Positions 1 to 7,121 of a DNA stretch of 48,031 nucleotides are shown here, piece after piece. The stretch comes from Dethiobacter sp. GTDB taxonomy: Bacteria > Bacillota > Dethiobacteria > Dethiobacterales > Dethiobacteraceae. Location: NCBI GenBank assembly GCA_020725465.1, contig DYEY01000011.1, forward strand, positions 1 to 48,031. The letters are read 5' to 3'. A program made the translations under genes and the position numbers. Below the pieces are notes generated by a model. That model was not told the DNA's origin and ran no database searches. It saw only the letters and a list, made by a program, of their open reading frames with translations. Numbering within the stretch: the first letter of the stretch is position 1; every line of letters starts with the position of its first letter.

Positions 1-12
1 AGGAGGGTAAAA

Positions 13-426
13 ATGCAAAAAGCAATCCGTAGAGCAAAAGACAATCAGAAAGGCTTCACTCTGGTAGAGCTGATGGTGGTGGTGATTATTATCGGTATTT
101 TAGTGGCGATTGCGATTCCTGTTTATGGTGCAGTCCAAAGAAATGCGCAAAATGGTGCGCATCAAGCTAATGTTCGCATTTTAAAGGGTGCTGCACAGAT
201 GCTTATTGCAGAATATGGATTATCTGCCTGCTCTGATCCGGCTAATAACCCATATGATGGTACAACTGCATATCAAGCAGGTACATTAAGTAAGGGTTCT
301 CTACGAGGATACGTAGAAACGTGGCCTATACCTCCACGGCAAGGCTCTGGTGGAGAAACCGCATACACTGTAACTATAAGTAGTAATGGTACGGTTAACG
401 TCAGCCCAGCTAATCTTGGAAACTAG
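13..426 (+). CDS. Type IV prepilin (major-type pilin)
   Basis: A 137-residue prepilin. A short basic leader is followed by the cleavage/methylation motif G|FTLVEL (about residues 14-20) with Glu at mature position 5, then a hydrophobic assembly helix (about 18-40) and a small Ser/Gly/Asn-rich globular head. The family is exported by Sec, cut after Gly by prepilin peptidase PilD and assembled into a type IV pilus. The start follows an AGGAGG site at bases 1-6, and a strong terminator follows the stop, so this is a monocistron or the last gene of an upstream pilus operon. Its head shares the segments HQANVRILK and a Y/VxxWP motif with the pilin at 4845, showing paralogy. Its sequence is by eye more AT-rich than the minor-pilin genes. 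Which of the two is the major subunit cannot be decided here. Confidence 0.93.
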   Translation: MQKAIRRAKDNQKGFTLVELMVVVIIIGILVAIAIPVYGAVQRNAQNGAHQANVRILKGAAQMLIAEYGLSACSDPANNPYDGTTAYQAGTLSKGSLRGYVETWPIPPRQGSGGETAYTVTISSNGTVNVSPANLGN

Positions 427-441
427 TGTTTTTTTACGATG

Positions 442-469
442 CCAGCCTTCAACTAAGGCTGGTTTTTTC
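442..469 (+). terminator. Intrinsic terminator after pilin
   Basis: CCAGCCTT (442-449) pairs perfectly with AAGGCTGG (455-462) across a 5-nt loop, followed by a run of six T. It ends the pilin transcript. Confidence 0.9.
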
Positions 470-806
470 TTTGCCCAAAGCCATACAAAAATTAGAAAGG
501 ATGAATAATAATCAAACTTGACTTGGCCTATCAGAATCGCTGATAGGATAAACATCTACACCAAGGACGCAAGAGTACCTAGTCAATGCCTTCACTAACA
601 CCATTGGCGGTATCCTTCCTAGCGGTGAACTCGTGCGCCTCGCTGGATTCCTGCCGCCAGGTCTGCCACGCACCCCAATATACCACAGCCAGGTAAAGAT
701 ACCGTAAGTGAAGCTAAAGGTTTTCTAAACCCGGCCTACCGGCAAGACCTTCTTCAATTATCAGATGTGATACCTGCCGGACAACTCCCCCTTGGGGTAG
801 GTATTG

Positions 807-842
807 CCGGCCCCGGAGAAAAGGTCTCCCGGGGCCGGTTCT
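807..842 (+). terminator. GC-rich hairpin, possible terminator
   Basis: CCGGCCCCGGAGA (807-819) pairs with TCTCCCGGGGCCGG (825-838) with a single bulged base. Only a weak T-rich tail follows (TTCTGTTT). No gene clearly ends here, so the role is uncertain. Confidence 0.35.
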
Positions 843-1227
843 GTTTCAGATGCTGTCGTAAGCCGCCCTGGCAGTAGCGTCAGCAGATAGATAACGCCCA
901 TATCACTTTTGTTGCCGGCCTGGCAGACCTGTCCCGGGCCCCTCAGGCAGCTCCGGTCCATGGTTATTTTTTCGGGTGAGGGGGTATGATCTTTAAAGTG
1001 CAGGCTGGGCAATTCTGTATTAGCGTATTGTCCCGTTTTTTCAATCACTGCTACTGGTCACCGTTAATAAGCCCTGCACTGCTCCGCGTATCCCTGATAG
1101 AAACTATTCCCCTGGCAAACTTTTCCACCCTGCCCTGAAAACAGTTAAACGCAACCGCCTCTCCGCCTGGCATCCCTGCCGCCTCCCCGCCTTACTGCCT
1201 TCCGCACTTCCCAGCATACAAAAGTAA

Positions 1228-1281
1228 GCCCTGCCTGTCATCACCCAAAAAGGGTGATTAAACGGGCAGGGCAGTTGTTTT
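1228..1281 (+). terminator. Two-tier hairpin, possible terminator
   Basis: Outer arms GCCCTGCC (1228-1235) and GGCAGGGC (1265-1272) enclose an inner hairpin ATCACCC (1240-1246)/GGGTGAT (1252-1258). A short T-rich stretch (TTGTTTT) follows. Strongly structured; it could be a terminator or part of an untranslated RNA. Confidence 0.4.
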
Positions 1282-1314
1282 AGGGAAAAACCAAGGTGTT
1301 AATTTATGGTAAAA

Positions 1315-1402
1315 CTCCCGGTCATACCGAAAACACGTTATGGCATTGCTGCCGAACCGGTTACGTTCTTATGGCAAAAAACCGGGAGAAGCTCGGTTTT
1401 TT
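1315..1402 (+). promoter_or_regulatory. Attenuator-like element with terminator
   Basis: ACCGGG (1381-1386) can pair with CTCGGT (1392-1397, one G-U pair) ahead of six T, giving an intrinsic terminator. The same ACCGGGAG (1381-1388) is a perfect complement of CTCCCGGT (1315-1322), giving a mutually exclusive upstream stem. Between the two lie the near-repeats CGTTATGGCA (1336-1345) and CGTTCTTATGGCA (1363-1375) and a GGCA/TGCC hairpin (1342-1353). This is the geometry of a switchable leader, but I recognise no aptamer class, and a good promoter lies downstream at 1425. Confidence 0.35.
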
Positions 1403-1424
1403 ATGTAAACAATAATATATTCAG

Positions 1425-1453
1425 TTGAAACCCGGTAATTTGTGGTGTATACT
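1425..1453 (+). promoter_or_regulatory. SigmaA-type promoter for first minor-pilin module
   Basis: TTGAAA (1425-1430), a 17-nt spacer and TATACT (1448-1453), immediately downstream of a terminator and 35 bases before the PilX-like start. Spacing and both boxes fit the housekeeping consensus. Confidence 0.7.
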
Positions 1454-1487
1454 GTTGGTAAGATTATACAAAGCGGAGGTTTTTTCA

Positions 1488-2582
1488 ATGCTCCGGAACG
1501 AACGAGGTATTTCGCTGCCATTGATTCTGATTATAATGTTTGTCCTGTCGCTGCTTGGGACTGCGATATGGCAATACAGCGTCACCGATACTATCCAGGT
1601 GGTGCGGGCCGAAAAGAGGATGCAGGCCCATTATCTGGCCCGTTCCGGGGCGGATGCCGTTGCCGAGTATATGATCAGGAACCCGTCACAGGCGATGTCC
1701 ATAATTAACATGACAAACCAGAATAATAAGGCCACCGGTTCACTGGGGAGCGGGAAGGACTTTCAGCTATATGCCAGCGGTGATACCGTGAACGGCATTA
1801 CTATTACGGCGATGGGAACAACAGGCGGCGTATCGCAGACAGTACACCTTGACCTGTCTTCCAAATCGGCTTCCCAGATTTTTACCAGGGCGATTTACAC
1901 CTACGGCGACCTTGACATTTCCAAGATGAAAAAAATCGAGGGGGATGTGGCGTCGGCAGGCAGCATAAAGGCCAATGAAAGTTATTATGAAAGTTATACA
2001 GCCGCGCCCAACACCTACGAGCATCATCCTTCTCCCATCATACCGTCTCTGTCCGCAGCCGAAAGTATAAATGTCGGGAATCATCAAACGGTTACAATTA
2101 ACGGTAATGGTCACTATTCCAGCATAACCATGAGTTCCCACGGCAGATTACGTTTTAATGTGGGGAACAGCATCATGAAGGTTGTAGTGGATGACCTGGT
2201 AACCAAAGGGAACGTGATTGTGGATGTGTCCGGGAGCGGGAGGCTGGAGCTTTATATCACCAATTCGGCGGACATCCAGACACCGCTTGTGGTAAACAGC
2301 GGGGACCCCAGCAACCTTTTTATCTTCCTTAAAGATGGCAGTTATCTGAATATGCAGGCCAACGGCGTCACCAACGGCTATATTTACGGTCCAAAAGCCA
2401 CTGTGGGAATTACGTCCGGCCATTCCACGATTAACGGGGCCATTATCGCCAACCTGTTTATCAAGAAGCACAACAATGCCCAGCCCAGTATCGGCAACGT
2501 GGTTTTTTACGCTGTGGACCCCAATAAAGTCGTCGCCCTGGACGCGATAATCAACTTATCACGGGGGCTTTGGAGGGATTAG
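1488..2582 (+). CDS. PilX-like minor pilin with beta-helix C-terminus (module 1)
   Basis: A 364-residue protein. The ATG at 1488 is chosen over an upstream start at 1425 because GCGGAGGT lies 7 nt ahead and the upstream extension would overlap the promoter. The N-terminus reads RG|ISLPLILI: a prepilin-like helix whose position 5 is Leu, not Glu, as in PilX/GspK-type minor pilins that sit at the pilus tip. A PilX_N-like segment follows (SGADAVAEYM, about residues 48-58). The C-terminal half has the repetitive short-strand pattern of a right-handed beta-helix (VNSGDPSNLFIFLKDGSY, NGYIYGPKATV, STINGAIIANLF), resembling DUF7305 or polymer-forming domains. It is followed one base later by the PilV-like gene. 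A close paralogue starts at 5685. Confidence 0.85.
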   Translation: MLRNERGISLPLILIIMFVLSLLGTAIWQYSVTDTIQVVRAEKRMQAHYLARSGADAVAEYMIRNPSQAMSIINMTNQNNKATGSLGSGKDFQLYASGDTVNGITITAMGTTGGVSQTVHLDLSSKSASQIFTRAIYTYGDLDISKMKKIEGDVASAGSIKANESYYESYTAAPNTYEHHPSPIIPSLSAAESINVGNHQTVTINGNGHYSSITMSSHGRLRFNVGNSIMKVVVDDLVTKGNVIVDVSGSGRLELYITNSADIQTPLVVNSGDPSNLFIFLKDGSYLNMQANGVTNGYIYGPKATVGITSGHSTINGAIIANLFIKKHNNAQPSIGNVVFYAVDPNKVVALDAIINLSRGLWRD

Positions 2583-2583
2583 A

Positions 2584-2916
2584 ATGAAAACCGGTACGGG
2601 GAGAAAAGTATGTGCCAGTCAGGCCGGTTTTTCGCTTATTGAGATTCTGGTCGCGGTGGTGGTCCTGTTCATAATTGTTTTCGCCTTTACATCAATGCTC
2701 ACTGATGGAATGTTCGGCATAGTAAGAGCGGGAGAAAGAAGCACCAATATTTTTGCATCCCAGGAAAAACTGGAGCGGAAACTCAGCATGGGGACAACCA
2801 TTAATACCCCCCTGACTATAACGCTTCCGGACAAAACCACTATCACCATCCCCGGGGAAATTGTGGAGTTTCCGCAGGGGAACGTCAATATCAGCGTTTT
2901 TATACCGCGCCAGTAG
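2584..2916 (+). CDS. PilV/PulI-like minor pilin (module 1)
   Basis: 110 residues with the prepilin motif AG|FSLIEILVAVVVLFII at about residues 14-30, including Glu5. A small beta-rich head follows, ending ...NVNISVFIPR. It begins one base after the stop of the PilX-like gene, so translation is probably coupled. It fits the short minor pilins (PilV/GspI type) that form a tip-initiation complex with PilX and PilW. The paralogue at 6772 has identical length and the same closing motif (NVSISAFIPR). Confidence 0.85.
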   Translation: MKTGTGRKVCASQAGFSLIEILVAVVVLFIIVFAFTSMLTDGMFGIVRAGERSTNIFASQEKLERKLSMGTTINTPLTITLPDKTTITIPGEIVEFPQGNVNISVFIPRQ

Positions 2917-2940
2917 AATAAATAGCCAGGGGGACAGGGT

Positions 2941-4782
2941 ATGCACGGTGCAGCCGGGCGCCAGCTAAATAAAAGGGTATTTTGCCATCTGGCAGAAAGC
3001 GGCCTGAGTTTGGTGGAGCTGATAGTAACTTTGGCCCTGCTTTCCATTGTGCTTGCAGGCGCTTATATGTTCTACTTCTTTGGCCATATGTCCTTCGTCA
3101 CCGCCGAAGGCCGTTCCGACGTCCAGAAAAACGTCAGAATGGCCGCCGACTTTATTTCCAGGGAAATCCGTCACGCCACCAGGGTGCACCTGGGACTGCC
3201 TGAAGGTAAAACATCAATCCCCCACGCGGCTGCCCTGGAGGAAGACGAGCATTATATTTTTCTAAACGCGGACGGTTTGATCGAATACAGGACCAAAAAC
3301 GTATCCAGGCTTATCCCCGGTGTTATTTCCGATAAAGTGGAGTTTGACCTGTCTTTTGTCAAAAGCACTACCCATACCAATGTACTGTCTTTCCGGGTTG
3401 ACGGCACCAGAGACAGCGGCCAGACTTATTCCCTTTTGTCGGAGGTGTTTATTGAAAACCTGGGGTTTTTAAACAGCGTCATTACGGGAGGAACAAGCGC
3501 TTCCACAGTTTACTTTATCAAGCAGCCGTCCGGCCTGGCGTTTTTATCTGTATCCCCGCATATCATGGAGACCGGGACCCTTGCCGATAAACATTTTTAC
3601 CTCACGTTAATTAATGATAAATTTACCGCGCTGGCTGTTGATGATATTGAACTCGGTCTGGACTTCTCCGGTTTGACGGTTACAGGTGCTGTCATAGACG
3701 CAAACTACCCTGCCAAAGCAACGGTTACCCTTTCCGGTACCCTTACACACAGTGACGGCAGCGGCACAATTACTGTGAGCGGCAATGCTACGGAAAGCAC
3801 CATGGCCCGGACAGCCCAGGTTCTGGTGGTGGTCCCGGTGGGCATACTGTTGGCTCTACCCAGTGAGGTTGAAGAAGATGAAAACTTCCAACAGGTATTT
3901 ACTTTGGGTCTTGAGAACAATATTTTTAAAGACTCTGTCTTGGAAAATGATATTTTTCTGGGCGACGATTTCAGTGGGCTTGAAGTTACAAGTGTGATGT
4001 ATATAAACCCCTCAGAAATTAAAGTAACAGTCAAAGGCAACCTGGAACACGTCACCGGAAACGGGTTAATACAGGTTACCGCCGGCGGACTGGGCGGGGG
4101 TTCGGCATTGTCTGCCAATGTCATTGTCTGGCCCAATGGCGAAGGGCCCAACCCGCCCCCGGTTGAGTATACCCTGACTATGGGCGTATATCCTGCCGGC
4201 AAGGGCTCTACCATACCCGCGGCGGGGTATACCTATAGTTACGCAGCGCAGTCAAAGGTAACGATAAGCGCGACGGGACTGAACGACTGGGAGTTTTATA
4301 AATGGGAAATCGGCGCCCTGCCGGCGCAGTATAACGCGGTTTATGAATTGGACATGAACGGCAACAAAACGGCTCTGGCCCATTTCAGGCTGCCGCTGGC
4401 GAAAATACCCCTCGGCAGCTACGTCAGATACGATAATAAAGACTATATCAAGCTGGCGCATCCCAACAAGGTGATGGACCGTAATGCTTCAACCAGTGAT
4501 GTTAAGTGGACTGCGGGCAGTTCATGGCCATCAAAGGATGAGCTTACGGCATTGACACAGGCGCAAAGAGGCGGAGTGGGCGATTACTGGACCAGCACCT
4601 CTGACCCCCCCGATAACCATAACAGTAATTTTGCCTGGTATGTAAAAAATGACGGAAGCTTTGAATCCAGGAATAAAAACAACTCTTACAAGACACGTCT
4701 GACGCATGTGCTTCAGGGCAACATCTCCGCCTACAGCGGCAGCGGTACGGACGCAGACCCATACCGGCTGCAGCTTGACTGA
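2941..4782 (+). CDS. PilW-like minor pilin fused to a large adhesin region (module 1)
   Basis: 613 residues, far longer than an ordinary PilW. The prepilin motif SG|LSLVELIV lies at residues 20-28, followed by a PilW-like head with FVTAEGRSDVQKNVRMAADF (about 52-71). Two tandem repeats of about 100 residues follow (about 195-400) with the pattern DIxLGxDFxGLxV, VTLxGxL and VLVVVPxGxLLALP, probably Ig-like. After a PPP linker (about 405) comes a domain resembling the divergent InlB B-repeat (about 410-490; NDWEFYKWEI, NGNKTALAHF). The last 120 residues contain YWTSTSDPP and a closing SGSGTDADPYRLQ, resembling the C-type-lectin-like DUF1566 family. It is likely the exposed adhesive tip of a pilus. 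Architecture is seen directly; ligand and adhesion are inferred. The paralogue at 7122 differs mainly in the lectin-like end. Confidence 0.82.
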   Translation: MHGAAGRQLNKRVFCHLAESGLSLVELIVTLALLSIVLAGAYMFYFFGHMSFVTAEGRSDVQKNVRMAADFISREIRHATRVHLGLPEGKTSIPHAAALEEDEHYIFLNADGLIEYRTKNVSRLIPGVISDKVEFDLSFVKSTTHTNVLSFRVDGTRDSGQTYSLLSEVFIENLGFLNSVITGGTSASTVYFIKQPSGLAFLSVSPHIMETGTLADKHFYLTLINDKFTALAVDDIELGLDFSGLTVTGAVIDANYPAKATVTLSGTLTHSDGSGTITVSGNATESTMARTAQVLVVVPVGILLALPSEVEEDENFQQVFTLGLENNIFKDSVLENDIFLGDDFSGLEVTSVMYINPSEIKVTVKGNLEHVTGNGLIQVTAGGLGGGSALSANVIVWPNGEGPNPPPVEYTLTMGVYPAGKGSTIPAAGYTYSYAAQSKVTISATGLNDWEFYKWEIGALPAQYNAVYELDMNGNKTALAHFRLPLAKIPLGSYVRYDNKDYIKLAHPNKVMDRNASTSDVKWTAGSSWPSKDELTALTQAQRGGVGDYWTSTSDPPDNHNSNFAWYVKNDGSFESRNKNNSYKTRLTHVLQGNISAYSGSGTDADPYRLQLD

Positions 4783-4844
4783 TTAAAGTATTTTTAGGCG
4801 GAGCCGATATTCCATGTAAATCTATAAAGCGCAGGTGTGGGCAG

Positions 4845-5177
4845 GTGTCAGGCAATGATACAAAAAAATCGGATAAAGGCTTCGCCCTCCCCGAACTTAT
4901 GGCCGTCCTCATCATTATCGCTGTCCTGGTCAGCATCGCGGTGCCAATCTTCGCGTCTTCCGTCCAGAACGCCAGGAACAGGGCAGACGAGGCCAATGTC
5001 AGGATTCTGAACAGCGCCACTTTGCAGTGGATGATGGCGGATGAGGGTAATAATCCGAAGGCGGAGAATACGGCCTCTTTGCGGGGAAAGCTGGCGGGGC
5101 CGTATGTGCAGGGATGGCCGGTGTCGCCCAACGGCAAAAGTTATGTGCTTGTTAACGGCATCTGGGAGACAAATTAA
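4845..5177 (+). CDS. Type IV prepilin (second pilin)
   Basis: 110 residues from a GTG start. The motif KG|FALPELMAVLIIIAVLVSIA at about residues 11-31 retains Glu5. The head (EANVRILNSATLQWMM, GPYVQGWPVSPNGKSYV) is compact and paralogous to the first pilin. No strong Shine-Dalgarno precedes the GTG (only a weak GCAGGTG-type stretch), so expression may be lower or coupled to the PilW-like gene 62 bases upstream. The second module lacks an equivalent pilin gene. Confidence 0.85.
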   Translation: MSGNDTKKSDKGFALPELMAVLIIIAVLVSIAVPIFASSVQNARNRADEANVRILNSATLQWMMADEGNNPKAENTASLRGKLAGPYVQGWPVSPNGKSYVLVNGIWETN

Positions 5178-5200
5178 AGCCGGCTGGCCGGCTTCTTGCC
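5177..5200 (+). terminator. Intrinsic terminator after second pilin
   Basis: AAGCCGG (5177-5183) pairs with CCGGCTT (5188-5194) around a 4-nt loop, with only a short T-rich tail (CTTG). It overlaps the pilin stop codon. Confidence 0.6.
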
Positions 5201-5273
5201 CAATATATACCAAATTAAGCGTTTCCTCCTTTGCATAAACTGGCAGTGAGATGTATGCGGAGGAGGTATTTTT

Positions 5274-5585
5274 ATTACCAGGGGTGGGAGGCTGCCAGGG
5301 CTGCTTTTGGCGGTTACCGGGGTCTTTAATATAATCGATTATTATGTGACGCTGTATGCTCTGGAGGCGGGGTTTAGGGAGGGTAACCCGGTGGTGCGGT
5401 GGATTATGCGGGCCGGGTATTTGGCGGAGGTTAAGCTGGTGGTGGTGCCGGCGCTGCTTGGGCTGGTGTGGTTGTGCCGGGGGAAGATAGGGAGGCGGCT
5501 CTGGTATTATGCCTGGGCGGTTTTTGTGTGTTACGGGGGGCTGATGGTTTATTTCGGGTGGTTGTTTGGGAGAGGGTATCTGTGA
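5274..5585 (+). CDS. Small DUF5658-like membrane protein, possible ATT start
   Basis: A small integral membrane protein with about three membrane segments. The core NIIDYYVTLYALE...EGNPVVRW resembles the DUF5658 family (function unknown), where a D-x-x-T helix is followed by E-x-NP. The first conventional start is TTG at 5307, but it has no ribosome site and would cut into the first helix. A perfect AGGAGGT (5261-5267) sits 6 nt ahead of an in-frame ATT at 5274, giving a 103-residue product (I/M-TRGGRLPGLLLAVTG...). ATT initiation is rare, so the start is a proposal. It is flanked by terminators on both sides and appears to be an independent gene between the two pilin modules. Confidence 0.7.
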   Translation: MTRGGRLPGLLLAVTGVFNIIDYYVTLYALEAGFREGNPVVRWIMRAGYLAEVKLVVVPALLGLVWLCRGKIGRRLWYYAWAVFVCYGGLMVYFGWLFGRGYL

Positions 5586-5608
5586 AACCGGCCGGGGGCC
5601 GGTTTTTT
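5585..5608 (+). terminator. Intrinsic terminator after DUF5658-like gene
   Basis: AAACCGGCC (5585-5593) and GGCCGGTTT (5597-5605) form a perfect 9-bp stem with a GGG loop and a T6 run. Confidence 0.88.
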
Positions 5609-5684
5609 GTCGGAAACTAAAGTTTAGGGGAAAAATGACGATAAACAGGATAATAGGTACTTATTCGGATGGGAGGCGAAGCCG

Positions 5685-6770
5685 TTGCGGGATGACAGGG
5701 GCTTGGCTCTGCCTTTGGTGTTAATAGTAATGCTTGTCCTGTCGCTGCTTGGGACCGCGGTCTGGCAGTACAGCGTGACGGACAATATTCAGGTTGCCCG
5801 CGAGGAAAAACGTATGCAGGCGTATTACCTGGCAAGGTCCGGGGCGGACGCGGTAGCTGAATACCTGACGAAGAATCCTTCTCAGGTGGCTTCCATAATC
5901 GCCAGGACAGGCAAGAATAATATGGCGGCGGGTTCTCTGGGAAGCGGCAGGGATTTTCAGGTTAATGTCAGTGGAGACATTGTGAACGGCATCATTGTCA
6001 CCGGTGTGGGCACCAGCGGTGACGTATCACGGACGGTTCATCTTAATTTAACTTCACTGAAGGCGTCTGAGGTATTCGAAAATGTGATTTACACCTTCGG
6101 CGATCTTGACATCTCTCAGTTGAAAACCATTGTGGGGGATGTGGCCTCTGCCGGTAATATTATTAAGGGATCTAATTACAGTTACACCGCTACGCCTTTT
6201 CATGAGGCAAATTACCCGTCTCCCATCATACCTGAAGGTTTGCCCAGTGCAGGCAGTATCAGTGTGGGGAACAAGCAGACGGTTACCATTGCCTCTGACG
6301 CCTGGTACTCCGGTATTACCATGAGCCCGAACGGCACACTGGTTTTTGACGTTCAGGACAGGGTGATGCAGGTTGTGGTGCACGATATGGAAACCAAGGG
6401 CAATGTGGTTGTTCAGGTCAGCGGGAAGGGCAGACTGGAGCTGTATATTACCAATAAAGCGGAATTCCATACGCCCATGGTGGTAAACAGCGGCGATCCC
6501 AACAGCGTGTTTATCTTTCTAAAAGACGGCACTTACCTGAATATGCAGGCGAATGGCACCACCAACGCCTATATTTACGGGCCCAACGCCATTGTGGCAA
6601 TTCAGTCGGCGCATTCCACTGTCCGTGGAGCTATTATCAGCAACCTTTTTGTCCGCAAACATAACAACAACCAGCCAAGCATCGGCAATGTGGTTTTTCA
6701 CCCGGTTTCAGCCGATACGGACAGTTTGTCAGCCATCGTGTCTTTAAAGCGGGGAGCCTGGAGAGATTGA
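5685..6770 (+). CDS. PilX-like minor pilin with beta-helix C-terminus (module 2)
   Basis: 361 residues from a TTG start with GGGAGG 8 nt upstream; the start aligns with that of the module 1 paralogue. The N-terminus RG|LALPLVLIVM again lacks Glu5, and SGADAVAEYLTKNPSQ matches the paralogue almost residue for residue. The C-terminal beta-helix carries the same signature (VNSGDPNSVFIFLKDG, NAYIYGPNAIV, STVRGAIISNLF). It is the first gene of the second module; the next gene starts one base after its stop. Confidence 0.85.
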   Translation: MRDDRGLALPLVLIVMLVLSLLGTAVWQYSVTDNIQVAREEKRMQAYYLARSGADAVAEYLTKNPSQVASIIARTGKNNMAAGSLGSGRDFQVNVSGDIVNGIIVTGVGTSGDVSRTVHLNLTSLKASEVFENVIYTFGDLDISQLKTIVGDVASAGNIIKGSNYSYTATPFHEANYPSPIIPEGLPSAGSISVGNKQTVTIASDAWYSGITMSPNGTLVFDVQDRVMQVVVHDMETKGNVVVQVSGKGRLELYITNKAEFHTPMVVNSGDPNSVFIFLKDGTYLNMQANGTTNAYIYGPNAIVAIQSAHSTVRGAIISNLFVRKHNNNQPSIGNVVFHPVSADTDSLSAIVSLKRGAWRD

Positions 6771-6771
6771 T

Positions 6772-7104
6772 ATGCGAACGTGGATAAGACAGCTTCTGTA
6801 CACAAATCAGTCGGGGTTTTCGCTGGTGGAACTTTTGATTGCCATGGTGGTGCTGGTAATTGCCGTCACCGCGTTTACCGGCATGTTGACCAGCGGTATG
6901 TCCGGCATAGCCAGGGCCGGGGAGAAAAGCACCCATATGTACCTGTCGCAAGAGGAACTGGAAAAGAAGATCAGCACGGGCACCACGGTGGGCACGCTTC
7001 TGACCGTGACGTTCAAGGACCTGTCCTCCATTGCCATCCCGGGGGAGACTGTGGAGTTTTCCAACGGTAATGTCAGTATCAGCGCCTTTATCCCCCGTCG
7101 CTGA
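6772..7104 (+). CDS. PilV/PulI-like minor pilin (module 2)
   Basis: 110 residues, the same length as its module 1 paralogue. The prepilin motif SG|FSLVELLIAMVVLVIA at about residues 14-30 has Glu5; the head ends ...VEFSNGNVSISAFIPR. Its start lies immediately after the PilX-like stop, implying translational coupling. Confidence 0.85.
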   Translation: MRTWIRQLLYTNQSGFSLVELLIAMVVLVIAVTAFTGMLTSGMSGIARAGEKSTHMYLSQEELEKKISTGTTVGTLLTVTFKDLSSIAIPGETVEFSNGNVSISAFIPRR

Positions 7105-7121
7105 GCACAGGAGGGAACAGG

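Larger units (their letters stand above)
470..1424. other. Long intergenic region without a convincing gene
   Basis: About 950 bases between the first pilin and the first minor-pilin module. No ORF has both a ribosome site and a recognisable product. One open frame without a start codon runs 552-707 on the plus strand (reading in part NAFTNTIGGILPSGELVRL) and could be a decayed gene fragment. The 95-codon minus-strand frame at 761-1048 looks like chance. The region holds several strong hairpins, listed separately (807-838, 1228-1272, 1315-1402). It may contain an untranslated RNA or remnants of a mobile element. Confidence 0.5.

Noticed and set aside
761-1048. 95-residue minus-strand ORF in the first long gap
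   Set aside because: No ribosome site, no domain, and it spans a GC-rich hairpin.
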